A DNA stretch of 64,000 nucleotides from Pseudomonadales bacterium (lineage in GTDB: Bacteria; Pseudomonadota; Gammaproteobacteria; Pseudomonadales; Halieaceae): NCBI GenBank assembly GCA_024234735.1, contig JACKNV010000005.1, positions 1-64,000 on the forward strand, in the 5' to 3' direction. The position numbers were made by a program, and so were the translations under genes. The notes beneath the pieces were generated by a model, which had not been told where the DNA came from, made no database searches, and saw nothing but the letters and a program-made list of their open reading frames with translations. Below are positions 62,701 through 64,000 of the stretch, piece after piece (positions within the stretch are counted from its first letter, which is position 1; the number at the start of each line of letters is the position of its first letter).

Positions 62701-62713
62701 TAACAATAAGTTA
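62701..62713. promoter_or_regulatory. T-N11-A LysR-type box
   Basis: TAACAATAAGTTA has the T-N11-A palindromic form of LysR sites (TAAC-N5-GTTA). It is 15 bp before the LysR start and 89 bp from the DUF4136 start, so autoregulation or control of both is possible. Confidence 0.4.
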
Positions 62714-62728
62714 TTTCTCGGGGGAGCC

Positions 62729-63724
62729 ATGATTTCGCGCAAGCTGATCCGCACCGATCTCAACCTGTTGGTGGCACTGCAGATCCTGCTGGAAGAGCGC
62801 AACGTCACCCGCGCCGCGGAACGCCTGTCGGTATCCCAGCCGGCGCTCAGCAAGACCCTGCAGAAGTTGCGCGACGCCTTCGAGGACGAGTTGTTCACCC
62901 GCACCGCGCACGGCCTCGTGCCCACTCCCCGGGCGGAGGAACTGGCGCGGGAGTTGCCGACCCTGCTGGAGAGCGTCGAGCGGGTGCTGGGTGACGAAGG
63001 CTTCGACCCGGCCACCTTCGCGGGCAGCTTCAAGATCCTGTTGCCGCCGATACTCAGCGAGGCGCTGTTGCCCGGCCTGATGGCGGAACTCAGTGAGGTC
63101 GCCCCGGGGATACAGGTGGTCACCGCCGAAGTGACACCGGACTACCAGGACCAGTTGAAAAAAGGCGAGGCCGATTTTGCCGCGTTCGTCGCCGTGGAAA
63201 CGGAGCGGGACATCCTCGCCGAACCCATCGCCACCATTGCCCCGCGCTGTTATATGCGCATCGACCATCCGCTGGTGGACAAGGACCTGACCCTGCAGGA
63301 CTTTCTCGCCTACCCCCACCTGCGGCTGTACCTGCCCGGGCTCACCCGGGAAAACACCAGCATGGTGGACGACGTGCTCGGCCAGTACGGCATCCACCGC
63401 AATATCGTCATGGAGACCACCCAGTTCTCCGCCGCCGTGGGGGTGCTGTGTCGCACCGATGCGCTGCTGGTGGCCAATGCCGGCTTCGAGGCCGGGGGCC
63501 TCTACCGCGAACGCATCAGCGGTCACGAGATGCCGGCGGAACTGCAGCGGATGATCCGCAACACCCACAGCCGCAACCGGGGCAAAATGTCCCTGATGCG
63601 GCACACCCGCACATCGCGCAGTGCCGCCCACCAGTGGATGCGGACCCTGTTGATGAAGCACCTGACCGGCCCGGCCGAGAAGGTCGAGCAGGCCGCGCTG
63701 GCCGAGGTGAAGTCTATTTCCTGA
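62729..63724 (+). CDS. LysR-family transcriptional regulator
   Basis: A 331-residue LysR regulator. The N-terminal winged helix reads DLNLLVALQILLEERNVTRA then AAERLSVSQPALSKTLQKLRDAF. The effector-binding domain follows (FKILLPPILSEALLPGLMAE, then two-lobe periplasmic-binding-like fold). A C-terminal extension of about 40 residues past the usual end is basic. ATG 62729 follows CGGGGGAGCC. Targets are unknown. It overlaps the convergent AraC gene by 11 bases. Confidence 0.92.
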   Translation: MISRKLIRTDLNLLVALQILLEERNVTRAAERLSVSQPALSKTLQKLRDAFEDELFTRTAHGLVPTPRAEELARELPTLLESVERVLGDEGFDPATFAGSFKILLPPILSEALLPGLMAELSEVAPGIQVVTAEVTPDYQDQLKKGEADFAAFVAVETERDILAEPIATIAPRCYMRIDHPLVDKDLTLQDFLAYPHLRLYLPGLTRENTSMVDDVLGQYGIHRNIVMETTQFSAAVGVLCRTDALLVANAGFEAGGLYRERISGHEMPAELQRMIRNTHSRNRGKMSLMRHTRTSRSAAHQWMRTLLMKHLTGPAEKVEQAALAEVKSIS

Positions 63725-64000
63725 CGGAGTTGCGGTAGGCCCGGGGTGACATGCCGATGGTCCTGGAAAACTGGCGGGAGAAATACAGCGGATCGTCGTA
63801 ACCCAGGGCGCCGGCCACGGCCTTGACGCTGAGGTCGCCGCTGTCCAGCAAGTGGCAGGCGTGTTCCATCTTCATGTTGAGGAAGTGCTTGATGGGCGAA
63901 TAGCCCGTCAGCGCCTTGTACTTGCTGGCGAAGTGGTACTTGGAAAGCTTGGCGGTGGCGGCCAGGGTGTCCAGGTCCAGGGCCTGGGAGAGGTGTTCCA
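63714..64000 (-). CDS. AraC-family transcriptional regulator, 5' part cut by window
   Basis: Only the C-terminal 94 or so residues are in the window; the gene enters from the right edge and stops at TAG 63716-63714. Both helix-turn-helix units of an AraC domain are seen: LDTLAATAKLSKYHFASKYK and LSVKAVAGALGYDDPLYFSR, ending QFSRTIGMSPRAYRNSVRK. The sensor domain lies outside. It converges on the LysR gene with an 11-base overlap. Confidence 0.9.
   Translation of the reverse strand, partial: EHLSQALDLDTLAATAKLSKYHFASKYKALTGYSPIKHFLNMKMEHACHLLDSGDLSVKAVAGALGYDDPLYFSRQFSRTIGMSPRAYRNSVRK

Overview
The window is GC-rich, gene-dense chromosomal DNA from a gammaproteobacterium. I see no prophage, insertion sequence, CRISPR array, tRNA or rRNA. 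Several blocks keep the gene order of Pseudomonas: ArsR regulator/metK/ahcY/metF beside tkt/epd/pgk/fba; serA beside a D-2-hydroxyglutarate dehydrogenase; rpiA/ilvA; zapA/6S RNA/ygfA opposite ygfB/pepP/ubiH/ubiI; and HAD phosphatase/rppH/ptsP/lgt/thyA/folA. A large TonB-dependent receptor, a TPR-sulfotransferase and a DUF3450/TtpC/ExbB/ExbD/TonB/TPR operon are typical of marine gammaproteobacteria. A Cellvibrionales or Halieaceae-like organism is my inference; no rRNA gene is present to confirm it.

Layout. 1-5250 (leftward): SAM-cycle operon, ArsR-methyltransferase regulator, metK, ahcY, metF and a cut rsmE, with a perfect palindrome over its promoter. 5456-12332 (rightward): tkt, epd, pgk, fba, then a hydrolase and a small secreted protein. 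12512-17214: TonB-dependent receptor converging on a TPR-sulfotransferase across a shared terminator. 17223-22469: serA and the D-2-hydroxyglutarate dehydrogenase diverging from a second perfect palindrome, then rpiA and ilvA diverging. 22646-28718: a tiny membrane-protein gene, ygfA, 6S RNA, zapA and a TIGR02449 gene leftward; ygfB, pepP, ubiH, ubiI rightward. 28850-37125: gcvH, rlmI, a HAD phosphatase, rppH, ptsP, an NRDE protein, lgt, thyA, folA. 37377-42464: TonB energy-transduction operon, ended by a terminator shared with a cold-shock gene. 43044-49408: QseBC-like two-component pair converging on a substrate-binding protein/GDPD/pyk/glk run.

49579-64000 is more accessory: a VOC protein, a tandem DUF3012 lipoprotein, an orphan ExbD with a motif-rich leader, an aldehyde dehydrogenase, an MscS-like channel, a hydrolase/NTF2 pair, a YbaY-META lipoprotein, a DEAD-box helicase, an MFS transporter, SDR/HIT/2-hydroxyacid dehydrogenase, a DUF4136 lipoprotein, LysR and a cut AraC regulator.

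Themes. The left third joins one-carbon/SAM recycling to lower glycolysis, the pentose-phosphate shuttle and serine synthesis; Epd and SerA both feed on these intermediates. The TonB operon would energise receptors such as the one at 12512. The best leads for new biology are regulatory: two perfect 24-bp palindromes in divergent promoters, the orphan exbD leader, and a sulfotransferase reading frame that seems to begin at a non-standard codon behind a perfect Shine-Dalgarno. No stretch over 300 bases lacks a gene.
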